The notes beneath the pieces were generated by a model that made no database searches, was not told the DNA's origin, and saw only the letters and a list, made by a program, of their open reading frames with translations. From Clostridiales bacterium (GTDB lineage Bacteria > Bacillota > Clostridia > Lachnospirales > Lachnospiraceae): a stretch of DNA of 11,709 bases. The stretch spans positions 1-11,709 of the forward strand of contig JAJQBV010000159.1 in NCBI GenBank assembly GCA_021203115.1. Direction: 5' to 3'. Of the stretch, positions 1 to 6,509 are shown piece after piece; positions within the stretch are counted from its first letter, which is position 1; every line of letters begins with the position of its first letter. Made by a program: the position numbers and the translations under genes.

Positions 1-253
1 GGTTCAGCTGAAGTTCGAGGAGGATGCCCTCCGGGCCATCGCAAAAAAGGCGAAGGAGAAAAAGGTGGGCGCGCGTGCACTGCGCTCGATTATCGAGGAA
101 TTCATGCTGGATATTATGTATGAGATTCCGAAGGACGACAATATCGGAAAAGTGACGATCACAAAGGCGTACATAGAAAAAACCGGAGGCCCGCTGATTC
201 AGATGCGCGGCCTGCCGGGTCTGGAGGACAAGAGCAGTGGCAGTCAGAATTGA
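1..253 (+). CDS. clpX: ATP-dependent Clp protease ATP-binding subunit ClpX, C-terminal end (5' truncated by window edge)
   Basis: Reading from base 2, this is the last 83 codons of a protein that matches the C-terminal small domain of ClpX. ClpX is the cytoplasmic AAA+ unfoldase that feeds substrates to ClpP. The visible part has the sensor-2 motif GARALRSIIEEF, whose arginine contacts ATP in the family. The typical ClpX ending follows: LDIMYEIP, then a short beta segment (KVTITKAYIE) and GGPLIQ. The last 15 residues or so (MRGLPGLEDKSSGSQN) form a variable hydrophilic tail. The AAA+ core and the zinc-binding N-domain lie outside the window. The stop TGA at 251-253 lies inside the next gene, so the two genes overlap by 17 bases. 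In many Firmicutes clpX is followed by lon, and here a glycosidase takes that place. ClpX is preferred over HslU because of the GGPLI ending and the spacing after sensor 2. Confidence 0.93.
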   Translation, partial: VQLKFEEDALRAIAKKAKEKKVGARALRSIIEEFMLDIMYEIPKDDNIGKVTITKAYIEKTGGPLIQMRGLPGLEDKSSGSQN

Positions 254-2423
254 GAATGAAACTTTTTATCTGGAGACGGAAAACACCCTGTATCAGATGA
301 AGGCGGATTGCCGCGGCGTTCTGAAGCATCTGTGGTACGGCGCAAAGACCGGACAGGATATGGAATATCTGCTGGAGTACCCGGATGTGGCTTTTTCCGG
401 GAACCCTTATGACGCGGGCAGGGATCGGACCTATTCTCTGGACACCATGCCGTTGGAGTACGCAGCCGAGGGAGTGGGCGATTTCCGTCTTTCGGCAGTG
501 ACAGTCCGCTACGAGGATGGGACTTCCGCGCTGGATCTGCGCTATGAGAGCAGCCGTATCGTACCCGGAAAATATTCGATTCCGGGGCTTCCGGCGGTGT
601 ACGCGGATGAGGATGAGGCGCAGACGCTGGAGATTTGCTTAAAAGACGCGGTGTCGGGTATCCGTGTGATATTGAAATACGGCGTGATGCCGGAATGCGA
701 CATTATTACGAGGAGTGCTGTCATTGAAAATAACGGCGGACATCCGGTTGTGATAGACAGAGCGCACAGTCTCTGTCTGGATATCCCCTACGGACAGTGG
801 GAGTGGGTGCATTTTCACGGACGCCATCTGAAGGAGCGTACGCCGGAGCGCCGACCGCTGTTTCACGGCGTGCAGCAGAGTGCCAGCGGGCGCGGGATCA
901 GCAGCCATCACCAGAATCCGACGGTGCTGCTCTGTGAGGAGGGCTGTACGGAGACCAGCGGCACCTGCATCGGGGCGGCGCTCGTGTACAGCGGCTGTTT
1001 CCAGACACAGATCGAGTATGACCAGCTGAATCAGACCCGTCTCGTCATGGGAAGCAATTCGGAGCGGTTTTCCTGGGAGCTTGCGCCCGGGGAGCGCTTT
1101 TACACGCCGGAGGCGGTTCTCTCCATGACCGACGCGGGGTTTGAGACGCTGTCGCATCGGTTTCACCGGGTGATCCGGGAGCATATATGCCGCGGAAAGT
1201 ACAAACGGATGGAGCGGCCGGTGCTCTTAAACAGCTGGGAGGCGGCCTACTTTGATTTTGATGAGGAAAAGCTGGTGGAGATCGCCAGGGGAGCGGCTGA
1301 ACTGGGCGTGGATATGCTGGTGATGGACGACGGCTGGTTTGGGCATCGCGATAACGATGAGGCGGGCCTGGGAGACTGGTATGTGAACCGATTCAAGCTG
1401 GCGAGCGGACTGGAAAGCCTGGTGGGCCGGATCAACGCCATGGGGATGGACTTCGGTATCTGGTTTGAGCCGGAGATGATCTCGGAGGACAGTGATCTTT
1501 TCCGGGCACATTCGGAGTGGGCCATCCGTATACCGGGGAGAGATCCGGTGCGAGGGAGATATCAGCTGGTGCTGGATATCAGCCGCGCGGATGTGCGGGA
1601 CTATCTCTTTGAGGCGGTGAGCCGTATTTTAAACAGCGCGAACATTGCTTATGTAAAATGGGACTTTAATCGGAGCGTCAGCGACTGGTATTCGGAGCTT
1701 CTGCCGGCTGACAGACAGGGGGAGATGCCGCACCGCTTTGTGCTGGGACTATATGACCTGCTGGAGCGGTTGACGCAGGCGTTCCCGGATGTCCTCTTTG
1801 AGGGTTGCTGCGGCGGCGGAGGCCGTTTTGACGCCGGTATTCTCTATTACTGCCCGCAGATCTGGTGCAGCGACGATACAGATGCCTATGAGCGGACGCA
1901 GATTCAGTACGGCACATCTTTCTTTTACCCTGTCTCATCGGTGGGGAGCCATGTGTCCGCCGTGCCGAATCATCAGACCGGGCGGAGCATCCCGATCCGC
2001 TCCAGAAGCGTCACGGCTATGGCGGGAAGCTTCGGATATGAGCTGGATGTAAACCGGCTGACGGAGGAGGAAAAAGAGGATGTGAAGGCGCAGATCCGGG
2101 CCTTTAAGGAGTACGGTCCGCTGATTCACAACGGAAAATATTACCGGCTGAGCAATCCCTTTGAGGAACAGTATGCGGTCTGGGAGTATGTGTCCGCCGA
2201 TGCCGGACAGATTCTGGTGCAGGGAATGATTTTCCGGACGGAGCCGAACAGTGTCCGCAGCCTGATCCGTCTGCGGGGGCTTGACCCGCAGAAAAATTAT
2301 CGCTTACGGGAGGACGGAAGCATTTACTCTGCCGGGGCGCTGATGAACGCGGGCATTCCGCTGCCGAAAGCGTGGGGCGATTATGTGCCGGTAGAATTTT
2401 ATCTGGAGGCGATAGAGGAGTAA
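237..2423 (+). CDS. Alpha-galactosidase, glycoside hydrolase family 36
   Basis: This 728-residue protein hydrolyses terminal alpha-1,6-galactose from melibiose, raffinose and stachyose-type sugars. With no signal peptide it should act in the cytoplasm. The N-terminal half (about 1-320) is the GH36 beta-supersandwich domain. The TIM barrel follows with MDDGWFG (363-369), IWFEPEM (408-414), YVKWDFN (472-478; D476 is the expected nucleophile), EGCCGGGGRFD (522-532) and WCSDDTDAYER (543-553; D546 is the likely acid/base). A C-terminal beta domain starts near 620. Length fits bacterial GH36 enzymes, usually about 700-750 residues. The GTG start at 237 is supported by GGAGG at 223-227, nine bases upstream, and by the family-like N-terminus (ENETFYLETENTLYQMK). 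It overlaps the clpX stop, so translation may be coupled. No sugar transporter or regulator is visible beside it. The family is certain. The natural substrate is inferred. Confidence 0.93.
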   Translation: MAVRIENETFYLETENTLYQMKADCRGVLKHLWYGAKTGQDMEYLLEYPDVAFSGNPYDAGRDRTYSLDTMPLEYAAEGVGDFRLSAVTVRYEDGTSALDLRYESSRIVPGKYSIPGLPAVYADEDEAQTLEICLKDAVSGIRVILKYGVMPECDIITRSAVIENNGGHPVVIDRAHSLCLDIPYGQWEWVHFHGRHLKERTPERRPLFHGVQQSASGRGISSHHQNPTVLLCEEGCTETSGTCIGAALVYSGCFQTQIEYDQLNQTRLVMGSNSERFSWELAPGERFYTPEAVLSMTDAGFETLSHRFHRVIREHICRGKYKRMERPVLLNSWEAAYFDFDEEKLVEIARGAAELGVDMLVMDDGWFGHRDNDEAGLGDWYVNRFKLASGLESLVGRINAMGMDFGIWFEPEMISEDSDLFRAHSEWAIRIPGRDPVRGRYQLVLDISRADVRDYLFEAVSRILNSANIAYVKWDFNRSVSDWYSELLPADRQGEMPHRFVLGLYDLLERLTQAFPDVLFEGCCGGGGRFDAGILYYCPQIWCSDDTDAYERTQIQYGTSFFYPVSSVGSHVSAVPNHQTGRSIPIRSRSVTAMAGSFGYELDVNRLTEEEKEDVKAQIRAFKEYGPLIHNGKYYRLSNPFEEQYAVWEYVSADAGQILVQGMIFRTEPNSVRSLIRLRGLDPQKNYRLREDGSIYSAGALMNAGIPLPKAWGDYVPVEFYLEAIEE

Positions 2424-2435
2424 ATCTGCAGATTT
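2422..2435. repeat. 14-bp perfect palindrome at the end of the alpha-galactosidase gene
   Basis: AAATCTGCAGATTT is self-complementary over 14 bases and overlaps the TAA stop. No T-run follows, so it is not a terminator. It could be a protein-binding site in the 52-base gap before the peptidase gene. A palindrome of this length is expected roughly once by chance in a window this size, so support is weak. Confidence 0.25.
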
Positions 2436-2475
2436 CATCATATTATAAGGTAAGAACTGATACAGAGGCTGCCTT

Positions 2476-4173
2476 ATGGCTGATGAGACGAACCGTGCGC
2501 TCTACCGCACCGCGATCTATTCCAATGATTACTATGATTTTATCATCGATTACCGGGGCGGATATCCCCGGGAGGATACCGCCTGTTTTCAGAAGGTCAG
2601 CGACCGTTTTGATGTGGTCTGCTATGGCCGTTCGGCTTCCCCGGAGATGAGTCTGGAAACGTACCCGTATGCAATTATCCCGAAGTGTTATGCTCCGGCA
2701 GACCAGACGGCATTGGAAACCGGCGGCATTCTGCGCCTGCAGAATCCGGCTGGGCTGGATCTGACCGGGCAGGGTGTTCTCGTGGGATTTCTGGATACGG
2801 GGATTGAATATACCCATCCGGCGTTTCGCTATGCGGACGGGTCGACGCGGATTGCCGCGATCTGGGATCAGACAGCAAAGAACGGTGAACCGCCGGAGGG
2901 CTTTTCCTATGGCACGTTTTACGGGAGGAAGACGATCGATGCGGCGCTTGCCTCCGAAAACCCGGCTGCGCTTGTCCCGACGGTTGATGAGTACGGGCAT
3001 GGCACATTTCTCGCGGGCGTTGCCTGCGGCAGTGCGGATGCTGCGGCTGATTTTACCGGTGCGGCGCCGATGGCAGAGCTGCTGGTTGTGAAATGTAAGG
3101 AAGCGAAGCCGTACCTGCGGGAATATTATTTTGTGCCGGAGGATGTTCCCTGTTATCAGGAAAATGACCTGATGCTCGCGCTGTCGTGGCTGCTGCACAT
3201 GGCGGACCGTCTGCAAAAGCCGCTGGCCGTCTGCATCGGGATGGGAACGGCGATGGGAAATCACGCGGGAGAGGATGCCTTTTCCGCGTTTTGCGATGAG
3301 GTGGGGCGTCAGCGCCAGCGGGTTGTCGTGACCTGTGCCGGGAATGAGGCGAATGCGAGACATCACTATTTCCGGTCCGGTCTGGCAGAAAATGATACCG
3401 AAGCGGTTGAAATTTTCGTCGGGCAGGGAGTGACGGGATTCTCCATGGAGTGCTGGGCTGCGGTGCCGGAGATTTACCGGGTGACGATACTCTCTCCGAC
3501 CGGAGAGCGGTTTGCCGCTGTCGGAGGCATGGCGGGAAGCCAATCGCACCGCTTTCTTTTTGAACAGACAACAGTGACAGTGGAGTATGTCGTTTCGGGA
3601 TTCGGGCTGGGCAGCCAGTTGATCTGCCTCCGGTTTTTTGCTCCGTGGCCGGGAATATGGACGGTGGAGCTGACCGCGGCACTGGCGATAGAGGGAGCGT
3701 TTCACTGCTGGCTTCCGCAGACGGGATTGATGAGCGGGGAAGTGTTTTTCCTTCAGCCGGACCCCGATACGATGATCCTGTCGCCCGGCATGTCCGCGTC
3801 GGCGGTCAGTGCGGGCGCCTGCCATACGGCGGGCGGCGGGATCTGGGCGGATTCCGGAAGGGGATACAGTGTTTCCGGGACGGTCAAGCCGGATGTTCTC
3901 GCGCCGGGTGTGAATGTTTACGGGCCGGGGCTGCGGGGCGGATACACGGTACGGACCGGAACCAGCGTCAGTGCGGCGCTCACGGCAGGCGGATGTGCAC
4001 TGATTCTTCAGTGGGCGGTTTTGCGTCAGGGAATGGCATGGCTGAACTCTACCGATTTGTCGAACCTTTTGATTCGGGGCGCGGTACGGAGTGCGGATCG
4101 GATTTATCCCAATCGGGCTTACGGATATGGACAGTTGGATGTGTACGGCGCGCTGGAGGCGCTGAGAGTATAG
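2476..4173 (+). CDS. S8 family subtilisin-like serine peptidase, CspA-like
   Basis: This 565-residue protein has the complete subtilase triad: D107 in VGFLDTGI, H175 in EYGHGTFLAG and S497 in RTGTSVSAAL. The oxyanion asparagine is N290 in VTCAGNEAN. Residues 1-95 before the catalytic domain could be a propeptide-like segment. N290 and S497 are 207 residues apart, against 66 in subtilisin BPN', so an extra domain of about 140 residues (roughly 300-440) is inserted. An inserted beta-rich (jelly-roll) domain is characteristic of clostridial Csp proteases, which process spore cortex hydrolases during germination. The ending (YPNRAYGYGQLDVYGALEAL) is also typical of that group. No signal peptide is seen, so it is probably intracellular or spore-packaged. 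ATG 2476 has AGAGG at 2464-2468 upstream. The gene lies 52 bases after the galactosidase and ends before a terminator. The family is clear. A germination role is inference, since many Lachnospiraceae carry several such paralogues. Confidence 0.88.
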   Translation: MADETNRALYRTAIYSNDYYDFIIDYRGGYPREDTACFQKVSDRFDVVCYGRSASPEMSLETYPYAIIPKCYAPADQTALETGGILRLQNPAGLDLTGQGVLVGFLDTGIEYTHPAFRYADGSTRIAAIWDQTAKNGEPPEGFSYGTFYGRKTIDAALASENPAALVPTVDEYGHGTFLAGVACGSADAAADFTGAAPMAELLVVKCKEAKPYLREYYFVPEDVPCYQENDLMLALSWLLHMADRLQKPLAVCIGMGTAMGNHAGEDAFSAFCDEVGRQRQRVVVTCAGNEANARHHYFRSGLAENDTEAVEIFVGQGVTGFSMECWAAVPEIYRVTILSPTGERFAAVGGMAGSQSHRFLFEQTTVTVEYVVSGFGLGSQLICLRFFAPWPGIWTVELTAALAIEGAFHCWLPQTGLMSGEVFFLQPDPDTMILSPGMSASAVSAGACHTAGGGIWADSGRGYSVSGTVKPDVLAPGVNVYGPGLRGGYTVRTGTSVSAALTAGGCALILQWAVLRQGMAWLNSTDLSNLLIRGAVRSADRIYPNRAYGYGQLDVYGALEALRV

Positions 4174-4196
4174 CGGCCGGTCTTTGGAACAGAAAG

Positions 4197-4229
4197 AAAA
4201 AGAACAGCAGATAAATCTGCTGTCCTTTT
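4197..4229 (+). terminator. Intrinsic (Rho-independent) terminator after the S8 peptidase gene
   Basis: A perfect 8-bp stem, ACAGCAGA at 4204-4211 and TCTGCTGT at 4216-4223, encloses the loop TAAA. CCTTTT follows at 4224-4229. An A-rich run just upstream (4196-4203) partly mirrors the T-run. The hairpin lies 30 bases after the peptidase stop and probably ends the clpX-galactosidase-peptidase transcription unit. Confidence 0.85.
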
Positions 4230-4245
4230 CAAGGAGAAGGTATTT

Positions 4246-4275
4246 TTTACTATGGGGGTAGCAAAAAATTATAAT
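4246..4275 (+). promoter_or_regulatory. Possible sigma-A-type promoter upstream of larC
   Basis: TTTACT at 4246-4251 (4 of 6 matches to the -35 consensus) lies 18 bases before a perfect TATAAT at 4270-4275. Transcription would begin near 4282 and leave a leader of about 180 bases before larC. A second TATAAT at 4297-4302 has no convincing -35. In AT-rich DNA such boxes occur by chance. Confidence 0.3.
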
Positions 4276-4314
4276 GTATTGGGGGTTTACATGTATTATA
4301 ATAACAGAAATTGA
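4252..4314 (+). CDS. Possible 20-codon small ORF (unconfirmed)
   Basis: An ATG at 4252 opens a short frame encoding MGVAKNYNVLGVYMYYNNRN and ending at TGA 4312-4314. An AAGGAG-GAAGG purine run at 4231-4240 lies 11 bases upstream, a loose but possible ribosome binding site. The peptide is rich in Asn and Tyr. It matches no family I recognise. It sits alone, just after a terminator and before larC. An ORF this short can easily arise by chance in AT-rich DNA, so this is a candidate only. Confidence 0.2.
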   Translation: MGVAKNYNVLGVYMYYNNRN

Positions 4315-4370
4315 AAATAAGTGTTCACAATGATTTCACTTTTTCAAAAAAATTTTTGGTTATATTGTTG

Positions 4371-4386
4371 ATTACCGTCTGGTAAT
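4371..4386. promoter_or_regulatory. Inverted repeat upstream of larC, possible operator
   Basis: ATTACC at 4371-4376 and GGTAAT at 4381-4386 form a perfect 6-bp inverted repeat around GTCT, about 80 bases before larC. It could bind a dimeric regulator or form a small hairpin. No T-run follows, so it is not a terminator. Repeats this short arise by chance, so support is modest. Confidence 0.3.
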
Positions 4387-4464
4387 TCACACTGTTTTGG
4401 TGGGAATATCAGGGAAATTTGCATAAAATCAAATCAATTTCACAGGAAAAGGAGTGTGCAGGAG

Positions 4465-5883
4465 ATGAGACAAAAATTATATCTGGAGTGTTACACGGGC
4501 ATCAGCGGCGATATGACGGTTGCTGCCCTTCTGGATCTCGGGGCGGATGAGGCAAAGCTGAGGGAGGCACTGGACAGTCTGGGACTGGAAGGATATTCGG
4601 TGGAGATCAGCCGGGTCAGGAAGAGCGGGCTGGATGTCTGTGATTTTGCGGTGAAGCTTGACGACATTCACGAGAATCATGATCATGATATGGCATATCT
4701 GCACGGGCAGAGTGACAGCCATCTCCATACGCATACGCATGAGCACGGAGACGGGCACAGCCACGAGCATCCGCATAATCACGACCACGAACATGAGCAT
4801 ATACATGACCACAGCCATGAGCATGAACATAGCCATGAACACGATCACCACCATGGCCACACACATTCTCACCGGGGTCTGCCGGAGATCATCGAAATTC
4901 TGCAGCGCTCCGCCATGACGCCGCGCGCAAAGGCGACGGCACTTCGAATTTTTGATATTCTGGCGGAGGCGGAGGCGAAGGCACACGGCGTTCCGCGGGA
5001 GCAAGTGCACTTCCATGAGGTGGGCGCGGTGGATTCCATCGTGGACATTGCGGCAGCGGCGGTCTGTCTGGATGATCTGGGTGTGGAGGATGTCATCGTA
5101 CCGGTGCTTTATGAGGGGTGCGGTTCCATCCGCTGCCAGCACGGTGTGATTCCGGTTCCGGTGCCCGCTACGTTAAACATTGTGTCGGAGCATCATCTGC
5201 CACTGCATCAGACGGGAACGGAGGGAGAATTTGTCACGCCGACAGGGGCGGCGATCGCGGCGGCAATCCGCACGGAGGACAGGTTCCCGGAAACATATTA
5301 TATAGAAAAAATCGGTCTGGGCGGCGGCAAACGCAGCTATGAGCGCCCCAGCATTCTCCGCGCGATGCTGATCACAGCGGATGAGGCGGGGGATTCCTGC
5401 CCGGAGGCAGACGATTCACAGGCAGGTAACGGAAGCAGTGAGAATGCGGACACGATCGTAAAGCTGGAGTGCAATGTCGACGACTGCAGCGGGGAAGCGC
5501 TGGGTTATACCATGGAGCGGCTGTTTCAGGCGGGTGCCCGCGATGTCCACTATACCCCGGTTTTTATGAAAAAGAACCGTCCGGGCTACATGATAACCGT
5601 GATCTGCACGCCGAACCGGAGAGAAATCATGGAGGACATCCTGTTCGCGGAGACGACAACCATCGGCATTCGGCGGCAGACCATGGAGCGCACGGTGCTT
5701 GCGCGCCATAATCAGACGGTGGAGACATCCCTGGGGAAAGTTGATGTGAAGGTGACCGAATACAAAGGGCAGACGAAATACACGCCCGAATACGAGAGCG
5801 CAGCGCGGATTGCCGGAGCGGCACAGCGCCCGTATGCTGATGTGTATGAACAGATCCTGTTGGAAATCCGGACCGGAAGATGA
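4465..5883 (+). CDS. larC: LarC, nickel insertion protein for the nickel-pincer nucleotide cofactor (single-chain LarC1-LarC2)
   Basis: LarC inserts nickel into pyridinium-3,5-bisthiocarboxylic acid mononucleotide, the last step in making the cofactor of lactate racemase (LarA) and related enzymes. The 472-residue protein opens with the family signature YLECYTGISGDM. It also shows HFHEVGAVDSIVDIAAA (182-198), TGTEGEFVTPTGAAIA (250-265), IGLGGGKR (283-290) and ECNVDDCSGE (335-344). Residues 69-136 form a nickel-binding-type insert with 30 histidines in 68 residues. An acidic, serine-rich linker (about 304-330) joins the LarC1-like and LarC2-like halves, which in Lactobacillus plantarum are joined by a programmed frameshift; here the frame is unbroken. 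ATG 4465 is chosen because AAGGAG at 4449-4454 lies 10 bases upstream. The in-frame GTG at 4456 would leave a one-base spacer. No larA, larB or larE is in view. The gene is monocistronic here, with a terminator upstream and a convergent gene downstream. Confidence 0.93.
   Translation: MRQKLYLECYTGISGDMTVAALLDLGADEAKLREALDSLGLEGYSVEISRVRKSGLDVCDFAVKLDDIHENHDHDMAYLHGQSDSHLHTHTHEHGDGHSHEHPHNHDHEHEHIHDHSHEHEHSHEHDHHHGHTHSHRGLPEIIEILQRSAMTPRAKATALRIFDILAEAEAKAHGVPREQVHFHEVGAVDSIVDIAAAAVCLDDLGVEDVIVPVLYEGCGSIRCQHGVIPVPVPATLNIVSEHHLPLHQTGTEGEFVTPTGAAIAAAIRTEDRFPETYYIEKIGLGGGKRSYERPSILRAMLITADEAGDSCPEADDSQAGNGSSENADTIVKLECNVDDCSGEALGYTMERLFQAGARDVHYTPVFMKKNRPGYMITVICTPNRREIMEDILFAETTTIGIRRQTMERTVLARHNQTVETSLGKVDVKVTEYKGQTKYTPEYESAARIAGAAQRPYADVYEQILLEIRTGR
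4669..4872 (+). repeat. CAC/CAT-rich degenerate repeat encoding the LarC His-rich insert
   Basis: This DNA encodes LarC residues 69-136, mostly as alternating His-Glu, His-Asp and His-Ser pairs. Near-repeats such as CATGAGCAT and CATGAACA recur without a fixed period. It is in frame throughout and is best read as coding low-complexity sequence, though it could be prone to length change by slippage. Confidence 0.7.
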
Positions 5884-5889
5884 GAGGGA

Positions 5890-6393
5890 TTACAGGTTGT
5901 CCACGGTGATGCCGTGCTGCTTTAAAAAGAGTGCCGCGAGGCGGTCCCATTCCTGCTCCAGAGACTTATCCGGAGAGAAGGTGCGGTAGGAGATGCCGGT
6001 GGTACATACAAGGTTGTCGTTTTTGTAAATCAGATTCAGGAAAAGGCCGGTGATGTCCCCTGTACCGAAGCTGCTGCCGGATTTTGCGACGGTCTTTTCC
6101 TGATTCTGCGGGGCGAGCAGAAACTGGAACCGAAAGGAAGACGGTTTCCGGTTTCCTTTGAGCAGATCCAGATAGATCGGGCGAACCTGCGGCCACGGGA
6201 TGTAGCGCAGACCGGTCAGTCCGAGCTGTTCCCGCTCCGCATCGGTATAAAAGGAATCCCGAAGGGCGCCGTCAATGACCGTGTCAAAGGCGTGTGAGAC
6301 GGCGGCCTCCTTCAGAAGAAAATGATCAAACATGTCGCCTTTCAGCATTCGGTTCAGAAGAACGCCGATCTCTGTGATTTGCAATGCTACCAT
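5890..6393 (-). CDS. DUF5721-like protein of unknown function
   Basis: This 167-residue protein resembles the uncharacterised clostridial family I know as DUF5721; that assignment is from memory of sequence style. Features seen are MVALQITEIG at the start, GDMFDHFLLKEA (19-30), a middle part with WPQVRPIYLDLLKGN, GLFLNLIYKNDNLVCTTG (116-133) and a final helix beginning DKSLEQEWD (142-150). It is soluble, with no signal peptide or membrane segment, and I can propose no enzymatic residues. The start at 6393 has AGGAG at 6403-6399 on the minus strand, five bases upstream. It converges on larC with only 6 bases between the stop codons and no visible terminator, so the two transcripts probably overlap. 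A promoter-like element lies at 6480-6452 on the same strand. Function cannot be stated. Confidence 0.8.
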   Translation of the reverse strand: MVALQITEIGVLLNRMLKGDMFDHFLLKEAAVSHAFDTVIDGALRDSFYTDAEREQLGLTGLRYIPWPQVRPIYLDLLKGNRKPSSFRFQFLLAPQNQEKTVAKSGSSFGTGDITGLFLNLIYKNDNLVCTTGISYRTFSPDKSLEQEWDRLAALFLKQHGITVDNL

Positions 6394-6426
6394 AAAAACT
6401 CCTGTTCACAAAAGATGATATTTGTG

Positions 6427-6456
6427 TTATGATTCAACATACGATATTTTTATTAT
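6427..6456 (+). promoter_or_regulatory. Possible promoter of the transglutaminase-like lipoprotein gene
   Basis: TATTAT at 6451-6456 (5 of 6 matches) is preceded at 18 bases by a weak -35, TTATGA at 6427-6432. Transcription would begin near 6463. An ATG start at 6468 would then have almost no leader, which favours the TTG start at 6510. Confidence 0.35.
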
Positions 6457-6480
6457 AGAAGTATCCCATGAGAAAAGCAA
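6452..6480 (-). promoter_or_regulatory. Predicted promoter of the DUF5721-like gene
   Basis: Read on the minus strand, TTGCTT (6480-6475) and a perfect TATAAT (6457-6452) are separated by 17 bases. Transcription would start near 6445 and give a leader of about 50 bases, ending at the AGGAG site and ATG 6393. The -35 matches only at TTG. The -10 overlaps the one proposed for the opposite strand. Confidence 0.5.
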
Positions 6481-6509
6481 TAGCCGGAGAGGTTCAGGAG
6501 ATTCAGATT

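Larger units (their letters stand above)
4231..4464. other. AT-rich intergenic region upstream of larC
   Basis: This 234-base stretch between the peptidase terminator and larC is much richer in A and T than its surroundings. It holds promoter-like boxes around 4246-4302, the run CAAAAAAATTTTTG at 4345-4358, a small inverted repeat (4371-4386) and the larC ribosome binding site AAGGAG at 4449-4454. I recognise no riboswitch. In particular I could not make out a nickel-cobalt riboswitch fold by eye. Confidence 0.6.

Noticed and set aside
2443..3825. Long minus-strand open frame (460 codons) opposite the S8 peptidase
   Set aside because: Its translation is Arg/His/Pro-rich with no recognisable motif, and the plus-strand frame carries an intact subtilase triad. 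It is a shadow frame created by GC-rich codon bias.
2421..4220. Shared TAAATCTGC at 2421-2429 and 4212-4220 as a dispersed repeat
   Set aside because: The match is only nine bases. One copy is part of a terminator loop and stem and the other a stop codon and palindrome, so chance is enough.
4231..4464. Riboswitch (for example nickel-cobalt type) upstream of larC
   Set aside because: The region is mostly A/T runs. Only one 6-bp stem is evident, and no conserved G-rich junction could be seen.
4456..4464. GTG at 4456 as the start of larC
   Set aside because: It would lie one base after the AAGGAG site. ATG 4465 has a normal spacing and matches the LarC N-terminus.
4669..4872. Repetitive CAC/CAT tract as a CRISPR array or minisatellite
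   Set aside because: There are no constant repeat-spacer units and no fixed period, and the frame stays open through the His-rich insert known in LarC proteins.
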